The position numbers and the translations under genes were made by a program. The notes beneath the pieces are model-generated. The model was not told the DNA's origin. It saw only the letters and a list, made by a program, of their open reading frames with translations, and made no database searches. A stretch of DNA of 64,000 bases. Source: JAGWBG01 sp034421095 (GTDB taxonomy: Bacteria; Chloroflexota; Dehalococcoidia; Lucifugimonadales; JAGWBF01). How positions within the stretch are numbered: position 1 is the first letter of the stretch; each line of letters starts with the position of its first letter. The stretch spans positions 248,001-312,000 of the forward strand of contig DAOUKR010000025.1 of assembly GCA_034421095.1 (NCBI GenBank), read 5' to 3'. Positions 33,141 to 40,567 of this stretch are shown in pieces.

Positions 33141-34940
33141 TCACTCCAGAGAGGCGACGTAATGATAAAAAGGCTGTCCGCCGTACACCACTTCTATTTC
33201 AACGCCGGGGATACTTTCTTGCAGACGGGCTGCCTCCTCACCGGCTTGGCCTTCATCCACGTCGCCACCCCAATACAACGTTATCAGTTGCCCACTCTCC
33301 GGCCCAACTTTGAGCAAGGTCGTCTGCAGAGCCAGGAAGGCCGAGTCCTCGGCAGTCACCAATTCTCCTTCAAGAATGCCGATGTACTGCCCCTCCTGAA
33401 CGGCAAGCTCTCCCAGGGTTACCGGACGCACCGCAGTTGTCACTTCTATGGTTTTCACTGTAGCAAGAGCTTCATCCATAGACCTGAGAACGCTTTCCAT
33501 GTCGCCTTCAGGGTTGAAGGCCAGGAGAGCAGCCACGCCCTGGGGTATGGTACGCGACGGGACAACATGTAGCGTTACATCCCCGTCCGGGTCCCCTTCC
33601 ACTACCGTGGCAGCCTGCCTGGCAACGGGTATTATATTGGGATTATTGGGCAGCAGGATTACATCCTTTGCTCCCGTATCCCGGGCGGCATCCAGCAACT
33701 CCTGAGTGCTGGGGTTCATGGTCTGCCCCCCAGCGACTACGGATGCACAGCCCAGATCCCGGAACAAATCAGTGTACCCGTCGCCCCAGGCCACCGCAAC
33801 CACCGCAATCGCCGTCTCCTTTCCCGCCGGCTGACGGGGAGCCTCGGGCGCCCCGATCTGGGCGCGGTGGAGGGCCATGAACTCCTCGTGTTGCTGGTCC
33901 ATGTTGGTCATGCTCACCTGGTCTATGGTCCCCAGAGAAACGGCGTAGCTAATCACGGGGCCAGGGTCGTGGGCATGCACGTGTACCTTTACCAGGTCGC
34001 CACCTCCTACCACAACCGTTGACTCTGCCAAGGAGGATAGCTCCTCGCGAATCTTGTCCGCATCCAACCCATGGCCCTGAATCAGAAGTTGGGTACAATA
34101 GCCGTAAAGCTCTTCCTCGGTGGAGGCCAGGTAGTCCTCATGCACCACGGGCTGACCTAACGAATGGTCCAAGACTCCCGGAGATGGGACATTTTCAAAG
34201 GACGTGTTTGGGGAGACAGGGACACTTAGCTCCAGCGTCTCTACCTCCACCCCGGAGAGGCAGTAAAACGCACCTTCGATAAGGGTAACAACTCCCTGGC
34301 CGCCGGCATCTACGACGCCGGCCTCCCGCAGCACCGGAAGTTGCAGTGGAGTCCTGGAGAGGGACTCCTTCGCGGCTCCCAGGGCAGCCTCCAGCACGGA
34401 TAGCGGGTCCCCGTAGCCCTCGGCCCCTCCAGCACGTCGAGTTGCTGCCATAGATAGCTCGCGTATTACCGTCAGCATGGTGCCATCCACAGGCTTGCTC
34501 ACCGAGTTGTAGGCCGCCCGCGAAGCCAACTCGAAGGCATGGGCAAGGTCCTCTCCGTTGGACTCATCCTTTCCCTGAAAGCCCTGAGACAGACCGTAGA
34601 AAAACTGGGAGAGAATTACCCCGCTATTGCCCCGGGCACCCAGAAGCGCCCCGTGGGCCATGGCAGACATCACCGCTCCTACGGATGAGTCCGCAGCCCG
34701 TGAGCACTCGTCATTCACCGAGCGCATGGTGAGGAGCATGTTGGTCCCAGTGTCGCCATCGGGCACGGGAAAGACATTAAGGGCGTTGATAGCGTCCCGG
34801 TATCGCTCCAGGCATCGAGTAGCCGCCTCAAAGGCCCTCCGTAGCTCATCTCCGCTCAGCATCTGCGAAGGAAAACTTCCCTCCACCGACCCGATGCTGT
34901 CCCGGCCCACTGCTACCCCTTCGTTCTCAGATCCATTCAT
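33141..34940 (-). CDS. fakA: DAK2/FakA-type fatty acid kinase
   Basis: A 599-residue protein with an N-terminal DhaL (DAK2) domain, NALNVFPVPDGDTGTNMLLTM (Asp ligands for ATP-Mg) and GARGNSGVILSQFFYGL, a linker with the FakA middle domain, and a DegV-like C-terminal domain containing GDGYTDLFRDLGCASVV and DVILLPNNPNII. FakA phosphorylates fatty acids bound to FakB, supplying acyl-phosphate to PlsX/PlsY for phospholipid synthesis; a plsY is present in this window at 52247. Order rpmB-fakA-fakB-recG is a conserved bacterial neighbourhood. ATG 34940 is in the divergent gap shared with rpmB. Confidence 0.92.
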   Translation of the reverse strand: MNGSENEGVAVGRDSIGSVEGSFPSQMLSGDELRRAFEAATRCLERYRDAINALNVFPVPDGDTGTNMLLTMRSVNDECSRAADSSVGAVMSAMAHGALLGARGNSGVILSQFFYGLSQGFQGKDESNGEDLAHAFELASRAAYNSVSKPVDGTMLTVIRELSMAATRRAGGAEGYGDPLSVLEAALGAAKESLSRTPLQLPVLREAGVVDAGGQGVVTLIEGAFYCLSGVEVETLELSVPVSPNTSFENVPSPGVLDHSLGQPVVHEDYLASTEEELYGYCTQLLIQGHGLDADKIREELSSLAESTVVVGGGDLVKVHVHAHDPGPVISYAVSLGTIDQVSMTNMDQQHEEFMALHRAQIGAPEAPRQPAGKETAIAVVAVAWGDGYTDLFRDLGCASVVAGGQTMNPSTQELLDAARDTGAKDVILLPNNPNIIPVARQAATVVEGDPDGDVTLHVVPSRTIPQGVAALLAFNPEGDMESVLRSMDEALATVKTIEVTTAVRPVTLGELAVQEGQYIGILEGELVTAEDSAFLALQTTLLKVGPESGQLITLYWGGDVDEGQAGEEAARLQESIPGVEIEVVYGGQPFYHYVASLE

Positions 34941-34961
34941 GGCAGTCCCTTCACTAGCAAA

Positions 34962-35190
34962 CTTAGAAAGGCCTTTTCAAGGGGTAGCGTTTCCTTTTAG
35001 ATGCTATGGCAGTGGCAATGTGTCACTCTGAACGGAGCGAAGTGAGGAATTAAGGGGGCTGTCGTGCCTACGGCAGGCTAGAGCTTGAAGGATATAGCTC
35101 CTAGATTCTTCGCTACCCTTGGAATGACATGATCGCGGGATGACACAGAAGAAACTCAACCATCTGGATGGGAACGCTACCTTTTCTAAG
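34962..35190. repeat. MITE-like element with terminal and nested inverted repeats
   Basis: The outer arms are 34962-35003 (starting CTTAGAAAGG and containing GGTAGCGTTTCC...TTTTAGATG) and 35161-35190 (CATCTGGATGGGAACGCTAC, then CTTTTCTAAG). The right arm reversed reads CTTAGAAAAGGTAGCGTTCC, so the two match apart from an 11-nt insertion in the left arm and a few substitutions. Nested inside, 35021-35051 (TGTCACTCTGAACGGAGCGA...) and 35103-35129 (AGATTCTTCGCT...GGAATGACA) form a second inverted pair of the widespread GAGCGAAG...AATGACA type. This fills most of the 341 bp gap between fakA and rpmB; no gene is seen in it. Confidence 0.6.
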
Positions 35191-35197
35191 CAGGTCC

Positions 35198-35227
35198 TTG
35201 TCAGTGCTCCTCAAGCTATGATATGCT
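35198..35227 (+). promoter_or_regulatory. Possible rpmB promoter
   Basis: TTGTCA at 35198-35203, 18 bp spacer, TATGCT at 35222-35227. It begins 8 bp after the right arm of the MITE-like element, so that insertion now forms the upstream boundary of the promoter. The leader to the ATG at 35282 would be about 48 nt. Confidence 0.4.
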
Positions 35228-35281
35228 AACCACCTGGATTTTACCGAAAGTGATTTAGACAGTCAAACAAGGAACGTATTC

Positions 35282-35467
35282 ATGAAATGCGCAGTTTGTG
35301 GCAAAGTTGGCATGTCAGGAAACAACGTAAGCCACTCCAAGAGACGTACCAAGACCCGTTTCATGCCCAACGTACACAAGATGACCCTCTCCATGAACGG
35401 AGAGTCCAAGAAGGTGAAAATCTGCACCCGATGCCTGAGGAGTCAGCACAAGGCCGCCAGGGCTTAG
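35282..35467 (+). CDS. rpmB: 50S ribosomal protein L28
   Basis: A 61-residue L28 with the paired-cysteine form: MKCAVCGK (CxxC) at the start and CTRC near the end (ICTRCLRS), giving a four-Cys zinc knuckle, and the rRNA-binding stretch NNVSHSKRRTKTRFMPNVHK. It is the only plus-strand gene between the DAK2 gene and the arginine run, convergent with rpe over a 21 bp gap. Confidence 0.96.
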   Translation: MKCAVCGKVGMSGNNVSHSKRRTKTRFMPNVHKMTLSMNGESKKVKICTRCLRSQHKAARA

Positions 35468-35488
35468 AGGGGGCTGTCCCTGACTTGC

Positions 35489-36202
35489 TCAGGGGCCGCT
35501 AACGTTCGCAATGCTGTCCTTTAGCCTCTTCATAGCAACCTCTACCGATTCCACCTTGTTGAAAATCGCCGAGCCTGCCACGAGAATCGTAGCGCCGGAC
35601 CTCACCGCTGCGGGGGCCGTGTCCGCATTTATGCCGCCGTCTGCCTGAATCTCAGGCCCAAATCCCCGCTCCTTCAGAATGTCCTTCAGCCTGGCCGCCT
35701 TATCCAGTGCCTCGGGTATGAGCTTCTGGCCCCCGAAACCGGGGTTTACCGTGCCCACCAGGGCTATGTCCACGTAGCACAGCACCTCTTCAATGGCAGC
35801 CAGGGATGTACCGGGGTTGATGGCTATGCCGACCTGGACGCCTTCATCCTTAATCTGATGTATCACGCGGTGCAGGTGCAGACATGCCTCGCTGTGTATG
35901 ATGATGTGGTCTGCACCTGCCTTGATGAAGTCGGATATAAAGCGGTCCGGCTCCTCTATCTGTAGATGAACGTTCAGAGGCAGATGGGTAGAGGCGCGTA
36001 TTCCCTCCACCACGACAGGCCCCATGGTGATATTGGGGACAAAATGGCCGTCCATGACATCTACGTGTATGTAGTCTGCCCCTGCCCTGGTGACCTCGGC
36101 CACGTGCTCCCCCAGACGGCTGAAATCCGCCGACAGGACCGACGGTGCTATCTTGACACGGGGCGTGGAGCCAGTATCAGTCGAAGTCCCTTGTTCGCTC
36201 AT
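35489..36202 (-). CDS. rpe: Ribulose-phosphate 3-epimerase
   Basis: A 237-residue TIM-barrel epimerase with APSVLSADFSRLGEH at the N-terminus, the metal/catalytic motif HVDVMDGHFVPNITMGP, VGTVNPGFGGQKLIP, and the catalytic Asp in EIQADGGINADTA. It interconverts ribulose 5-phosphate and xylulose 5-phosphate in the pentose phosphate pathway or Calvin-type cycles. It starts 5 bp after the argH stop and is therefore cotranscribed with the arginine genes. Confidence 0.97.
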   Translation of the reverse strand: MSEQGTSTDTGSTPRVKIAPSVLSADFSRLGEHVAEVTRAGADYIHVDVMDGHFVPNITMGPVVVEGIRASTHLPLNVHLQIEEPDRFISDFIKAGADHIIIHSEACLHLHRVIHQIKDEGVQVGIAINPGTSLAAIEEVLCYVDIALVGTVNPGFGGQKLIPEALDKAARLKDILKERGFGPEIQADGGINADTAPAAVRSGATILVAGSAIFNKVESVEVAMKRLKDSIANVSGP

Positions 36203-36207
36203 CCCTC

Positions 36208-37596
36208 TTACCCCTTCGCCAAGGGCTTGCCGCCCAAGGCGGAGTCCAAAAGATTCCTGGCATGGGCCAGCGCCGCTTCCACCCTCCGGGGTGCCGTACC
36301 GCCCTCAACATCACGGGCCGCTACCGAGGACTCGGCGGTCACGGCGTAAACATCCTCGCCGAATTGGGGGGAAAAGCGCCGGTACTCTTCAATCTCAAGC
36401 TGGTGCAGGCTCATTCCCCGGGACACGGCGTAGCCGCAGAGCTTGTTTACGATTCCGTGAGCCTCCCGGAAGGGCACACCCTTTGCACTCACCAGATAGT
36501 CGGCAAGGTCTGTAGCCAGCATGTAGCTCTCCCCTGCCGCCTCGGTCATGTGCTCAGCATTCACTTTCAGGGTTGATACCATTCCCTTGAACACGTCTAG
36601 GGTTGCCAGAACGGTATCTATGGTGTCAAACGTACCCTCCTTGTCCTCCTGCAAGTCCCGATTGTAGGTCAGTGGCAGCCCCTTGAGTACCGTCAGGATA
36701 CCAATGAGGTTGCCGTACACGCGACCCGTCTTGCCCCTGGCTATCTCGGCAAAATCGGGGTTGCGTTTCTGAGGCATGATGCTGCTGCCGGTAACGTAGT
36801 CCTCTGCCAGCGATATGTACCCGAACTCACGGGATGACCAGATGACGAACTCTTCGGCCATGCGAGACAGGTGCATCATGGAGATGGCACCTGCAGAGTT
36901 GTACTCGGCAAGGAAGTCTCTGTCGGATACGGCGTCCATACTATTGGCACTCACCCCGGCAAATCCCAACTCCAGGGCCAGGAACTCCCTGTCCGTAGGA
37001 TAGGGCACACCTGCCAGGGCGCCACTGCCCAGGGGGAGGACGTCGGCCCTCCGGTAGCAGTCCTGGAAGCGCTGGCAGTCACGCTCCAACATGTGGAAGT
37101 AGGCGAGCATGTGATGGGAGAAGAGCACGGGCTGGGCACGCTGCAAATGGGTGTACCCTGGCATCAGGACACCTCTGTGAGCCTCGGCTAAGTCCAGGAT
37201 GGCAGCCTGAAGGCCCCTGATACATTTGACGGTATCGCGAATAGCTTCCTTGACGTACATCCTCATGTCCAGGGATACCTGGTCGTTCCGAGAGCGGCCC
37301 GTGTGGAGCTTCCCCGCCACCTCACTGCCTATTATCTCGTGAAGCCGGGCCTCCACGTTCATGTGGATGTCTTCCAGGTCCTCTTTCCAGGGGAACGTAC
37401 CTGCTCGTATCTCCTCCCGGATGGCGACCAGGCCCGTGACGATAAGCTCGGCTTCTTCATCGGAGACAATCGCCTGTTTTGCCAGCATTCTGGCATGGGC
37501 TATGGAGCCGGCAATGTCATGCCGGTAAAGACGCCGGTCGTAGTGGATGGAGACGGTGTACCTGTTAGCTCTAATACCCTCGTGCTGGCCCTCCAT
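36208..37596 (-). CDS. argH: Argininosuccinate lyase
   Basis: A 462-residue fumarase/aspartase-superfamily lyase that splits argininosuccinate into arginine and fumarate. Signatures: SIHYDRRLYRHDIAGSIAH near the N-terminus, HTGRSRNDQVSLDMRMY, GYTHLQRAQP (catalytic His), and the mobile loop GSSIMPQKRNPDFAEIARG. The ATG at 37596 has AGGAGG 6 nt upstream and is chosen over an upstream start. The N-terminal WGGRF motif usual in the family is absent; the protein starts MEGQHEGIRANRYTVSI instead, so the first 16 residues are divergent. Confidence 0.95.
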   Translation of the reverse strand: MEGQHEGIRANRYTVSIHYDRRLYRHDIAGSIAHARMLAKQAIVSDEEAELIVTGLVAIREEIRAGTFPWKEDLEDIHMNVEARLHEIIGSEVAGKLHTGRSRNDQVSLDMRMYVKEAIRDTVKCIRGLQAAILDLAEAHRGVLMPGYTHLQRAQPVLFSHHMLAYFHMLERDCQRFQDCYRRADVLPLGSGALAGVPYPTDREFLALELGFAGVSANSMDAVSDRDFLAEYNSAGAISMMHLSRMAEEFVIWSSREFGYISLAEDYVTGSSIMPQKRNPDFAEIARGKTGRVYGNLIGILTVLKGLPLTYNRDLQEDKEGTFDTIDTVLATLDVFKGMVSTLKVNAEHMTEAAGESYMLATDLADYLVSAKGVPFREAHGIVNKLCGYAVSRGMSLHQLEIEEYRRFSPQFGEDVYAVTAESSVAARDVEGGTAPRRVEAALAHARNLLDSALGGKPLAKG

Positions 37597-37624
37597 GCCG
37601 GGCCTCCTGAAACCATATCTTAAT

Positions 37625-37981
37625 CTAAAGCAGTAGAAGCTCTGTGGGATTAAGCTCGCCCGTAGAGGGGTCCACCTGGTAGCCCAAGACTTCCAGTGCG
37701 GTAACACCTAGCACCGGGGTATCGCCCTCGCCGCCAAATACTGCCGTAATGCCTGCGGAAACGTCACGGTACTTGATGTTCACAGTGCCCGTCTCTCTCT
37801 CAATTACCCCTCCGAAAGCCCTGAATCTTCGCCTGCCAAGAGAGGGAATCCCAAGCTGTGAGAACACAGACCCGGGTATGACACTCAGTATAGCGCCGGT
37901 GTCTACCAGCAACTCCATTTCCTGGCAGCGTTCCTCCCGTGTAGGGTTGCAAACCAGCACCCTGACATGCACGAACCCCAT
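37625..37981 (-). CDS. Retropepsin-like (clan AA) aspartic protease
   Basis: A 118-residue single-lobe aspartic protease. The active-site motif LLVDTGAILSVIPGSVF (Asp-Thr-Gly-Ala) is at about residues 24-40, with a preceding strand HVRVLVCNP and a following flap-like segment; the C-terminal half has VFGGEGDTPVLGVTALEVLGY, where the GVTALE signature is the second conserved hydrophobic block (LLG(V/M)..LE). Such proteins work as homodimers. There is no signal peptide, so it is cytosolic. It starts 4 bp after the argG stop and ends 28 bp before argH, inside the arginine run. Its substrate is unknown. Confidence 0.88.
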   Translation of the reverse strand: MGFVHVRVLVCNPTREERCQEMELLVDTGAILSVIPGSVFSQLGIPSLGRRRFRAFGGVIERETGTVNIKYRDVSAGITAVFGGEGDTPVLGVTALEVLGYQVDPSTGELNPTELLLL

Positions 37982-37985
37982 ATCT

Positions 37986-39185
37986 TCACTCTTCCTCATC
38001 TCCCTGAACCTGGGCTTGGGTCCGCACGGGCAGACCGTAGATAGCGATGAATCCTTCCGATGAACGGTGGTCGAATTTGTCACCGCGGTCGTAGGTGGCA
38101 AGGTCGTAGCTGTAAAGGGCACGTGGAGAGCTTCTTCCAACGACCGAGCAGACCCCCCTGTGCAGCTTTACCCGCACCGTACCGCTTACGTGGCGCTGGG
38201 TACTGGCAAAGTAGGCATCCATATCACGGCGATGATTGGTATACCAGAGACCGTTATAGACCACGTCGGCGTATTCCTGGGCAACCCTTGCTTTGAGACG
38301 CACCTGTTCCTTGCTCAAAGTCATGGCTTCCAGGGCCTTGTGGGCAGTGTGAAGCACCACCGCGGCGGGTGCTTCATATACCTCCCTGGACTTTATTCCG
38401 ACCAGCCGGTTCTCTATATGGTCAATCCTGCCCACGCCATGCTCTCCGGCCAGACGGTTGAGATGCCTCACAAGGTCTATGCCACCCATCCCCTCTCCGT
38501 CAATGGACACGGGCAGCCCACTCTCGAAGCCTATCTCCAGGTATGCAGGTTCCGGGGGCGTGTCACCAACGGGTCTGGTCCAGTCGTAGGCGGCCTCCGG
38601 GGGTTCCTGCCAGGGGTCTTCCAGGTCTCCCGCCTCGGCGCTTCTGCCCCACAGGTTCTCATCCACGGAGTAGGGGCCTTTGCTCAAAGGCACGGGTATA
38701 TTGTGCATTTGAGCGTACTCTATCTCCTCTTCGCGGCTCATGGCCCACTCACGTATGGGGGCGATGATTTTCAGGTCAGGGGCTAGGGCATTCACGCCCA
38801 CGTCCAAGCGTACCTGGTCATTACCCTTGCCGGTGCACCCGTGGGATATGGCGTAAGCCCCCTCGCTGCGGGCAGCTTCCACGAGGCGACGGGCTATAAG
38901 GGGTCTGCCAAGGGCCGTCGCGAGGGGATACTGGTCCTCATAGATGGCACCAGCTCGGATGGCAGGGGTGATGAAATCTCTGTAGAAGGCCTCTTTACCG
39001 TCCACAGTCAGAGCGTTTACAGCCCCGATCCGGAGGGCACGCTGACGTATCTCCTCCAGATTGACCATGCCCAAGTCTATGGTGAGTGTCACTATCTGAG
39101 CCTGGTACTTCTCCTGAAGCCAGCGTATAGCTACCGAGGTGTCCAGTCCGCCGCTATAGGCGAGGATAATCTTGTTCTCGGCCAT
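37986..39185 (-). CDS. argG: Argininosuccinate synthase
   Basis: A 399-residue ATP-dependent ligase joining citrulline and aspartate. The N-terminal pyrophosphatase-type loop IILAYSGGLDTSVAIRWLQE (split: ILAYSGGLDTS) and the later SHGCTGKGNDQVRLD and VGRIDHIENRLVGIKSREVYE blocks are complete. Starting at ATG 39185, it lies downstream of a 173 bp gap filled by two REP-like repeats, so its expression may be separated from argD. Confidence 0.97.
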   Translation of the reverse strand: MAENKIILAYSGGLDTSVAIRWLQEKYQAQIVTLTIDLGMVNLEEIRQRALRIGAVNALTVDGKEAFYRDFITPAIRAGAIYEDQYPLATALGRPLIARRLVEAARSEGAYAISHGCTGKGNDQVRLDVGVNALAPDLKIIAPIREWAMSREEEIEYAQMHNIPVPLSKGPYSVDENLWGRSAEAGDLEDPWQEPPEAAYDWTRPVGDTPPEPAYLEIGFESGLPVSIDGEGMGGIDLVRHLNRLAGEHGVGRIDHIENRLVGIKSREVYEAPAAVVLHTAHKALEAMTLSKEQVRLKARVAQEYADVVYNGLWYTNHRRDMDAYFASTQRHVSGTVRVKLHRGVCSVVGRSSPRALYSYDLATYDRGDKFDHRSSEGFIAIYGLPVRTQAQVQGDEEE

Positions 39186-39200
39186 TGGACTCTCCTAAGA

Positions 39201-39250
39201 AGGCGCTTTCAAGGCCCTTTTTCTCCTTGCGAGAGGAGGGTGGATGAGTG
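39201..39250 (-). repeat. REP-like palindromic repeat, copy D
   Basis: On the minus strand: CACTCATCCACCCTCC, a CTCTCGCAAGGAGA-type hairpin, then AAAGGGCCTTGAAAGCGCC. It aligns with copy C over its whole length, including the TTGAAA tail. It ends 16 bp upstream of the argG start codon. Confidence 0.65.
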
Positions 39251-39263
39251 GGCAGTGGTAGTT

Positions 39264-39356
39264 CCAACCCCTCACCCCGTATCAAGTACCGGGAGGCTGT
39301 CAATCCTCCTGCCCGTCGTGGGAGAGGAGGTCCGGGACGCCACTTTGGAAACACCG
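39264..39356 (+). repeat. REP-like palindromic repeat, copy E (with insertion)
   Basis: Starts CCAACCCCTCACCCCG, is interrupted by about 40 bp (GTATCAAGTACCGGGAGGC...), resumes with ATCCTCCTGCCCGTCGTGGG and AGAGGAGG, and ends CACTTTGGAAACACCGG. It runs to within 3 bp of the argD stop codon. Copies D and E are head to head, as are A and B. Confidence 0.55.
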
Positions 39357-39358
39357 GC

Positions 39359-40567
39359 CTAGAGTCTATTGAGCGCCGCTTCAAGGCGACTGACGGCTTC
39401 ATCCACCTCTTCCGGGGAGACGGTAAGGGGTGGCATGAACCTTATGGCGTTGGGCCGTACCGGATTGAGGAGCAGCCCTTCTTCATTGCACATGGAAATC
39501 ACCCTGCCGGATATGTCGCTGTTGAACTCAGTAGCCAACAGCAAGCCCTTGCCCCTGACGTCGGTGATGATGTCGAAGCGAGTCTGTAGCTCATCCAGGG
39601 CCTGCATCAACCGTTGCCCCATAGTCGTGGCAGATGCCGACAGGTCGTTCTCAATGATGTGCTTGCTGGAGGCGTATGCGGCAGCGGTGGTCAGGGCGTT
39701 GCCGCCGAAGGTTGAGCCGTGGTCCCCAGGCTCCAGGGCCATGCAGTAGTCCTTGGACATGAAGGCCCCTATGGGCACTCCGCCGCCCAGACCCTTGGCC
39801 AGGACCATCACGTCCGGCTCTATGCCGCAGTCCTGGTAGCCGAATAGGGAACCCAAGCGTCCCATGCCGGTCTGCACCTCGTCCAAGATTAGAAGCAACC
39901 CCTGGCTGTCGCACCACTCTCTGACCCTTCTGAGATAATCGTTGGCGGGCACGTTCACCCCGCCCTCACCCTGCACGGGTTCCAGCATCACGGCAGCGGT
40001 GCGCTCGTTGGTGGCCTCCATGATGGCCTCCACGTTGTTGTAGTCCACGTGGACAAAGCCGGGAGTCAGTGGCTGGAAAGGTTCCTGGTAATGGGGCTGT
40101 CCGGTCGCCGACAGAGTGCTCATGGTGCGGCCATGGAAGGAGTTATAGGCAGTTATGACCTCATAAGCCCCGTTACGGTTTTTCTTACCGTACTTCCTGG
40201 CCAGCTTCATCGCCCCCTCTATGCCCTCGGCACCGCTATTGCCGAAGAACACCTTGTCCAGGGCGCTGTTCTCCACCAGAAGCTGAGCCAGAAGCAGCTG
40301 AGGCGTGGTGTAGAACTGGTTAGAGGTTTGCAAAAGGGTCGCCGCCTGCTCGGTTATGGCCCTGGTGATGGCCGGGTGGCAATGTCCCAGGTTGTTGACG
40401 GCCCAGCCTGCGGTAAAGTCCAGGTACTCCTTTCCGTTAACGTCCCAAACCCTCGTTCCCTCTCCTCGCACGATTACCACGGGCTGCCTTCTCACGGTAA
40501 AAGCGTAGTACCTCTTTTCCATTTCCACCCAGTCGGCCTGCCCCGGTCCTTCAAAATGGGTGCTCAT
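39359..40567 (-). CDS. argD: Acetylornithine aminotransferase
   Basis: A 402-residue class III PLP aminotransferase. Signatures: NVWDVNGKEYLDFTAGWAVNNLGH read in parts (GKEYLDFTAGWAVN), FFGNSGAEGIEGAMKLARKYG, SFHGRTMSTLSATGQP, ILDEVQTGMGRLGSLF and the PLP lysine in VMVLAKGLGGGVPIGAF. It makes N-acetylornithine from N-acetylglutamate semialdehyde. Its ATG overlaps the stop of the UPF0182 gene (ATGA), so it is translationally coupled to that gene. Confidence 0.96.
   Translation of the reverse strand: MSTHFEGPGQADWVEMEKRYYAFTVRRQPVVIVRGEGTRVWDVNGKEYLDFTAGWAVNNLGHCHPAITRAITEQAATLLQTSNQFYTTPQLLLAQLLVENSALDKVFFGNSGAEGIEGAMKLARKYGKKNRNGAYEVITAYNSFHGRTMSTLSATGQPHYQEPFQPLTPGFVHVDYNNVEAIMEATNERTAAVMLEPVQGEGGVNVPANDYLRRVREWCDSQGLLLILDEVQTGMGRLGSLFGYQDCGIEPDVMVLAKGLGGGVPIGAFMSKDYCMALEPGDHGSTFGGNALTTAAAYASSKHIIENDLSASATTMGQRLMQALDELQTRFDIITDVRGKGLLLATEFNSDISGRVISMCNEEGLLLNPVRPNAIRFMPPLTVSPEEVDEAVSRLEAALNRL

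Noticed and set aside
36208..37707. Longer argH starting at 37707
   Set aside because: The extra 37 residues overlap the aspartic protease gene, have no family similarity, and the ATG at 37596 has an ideal ribosome site.
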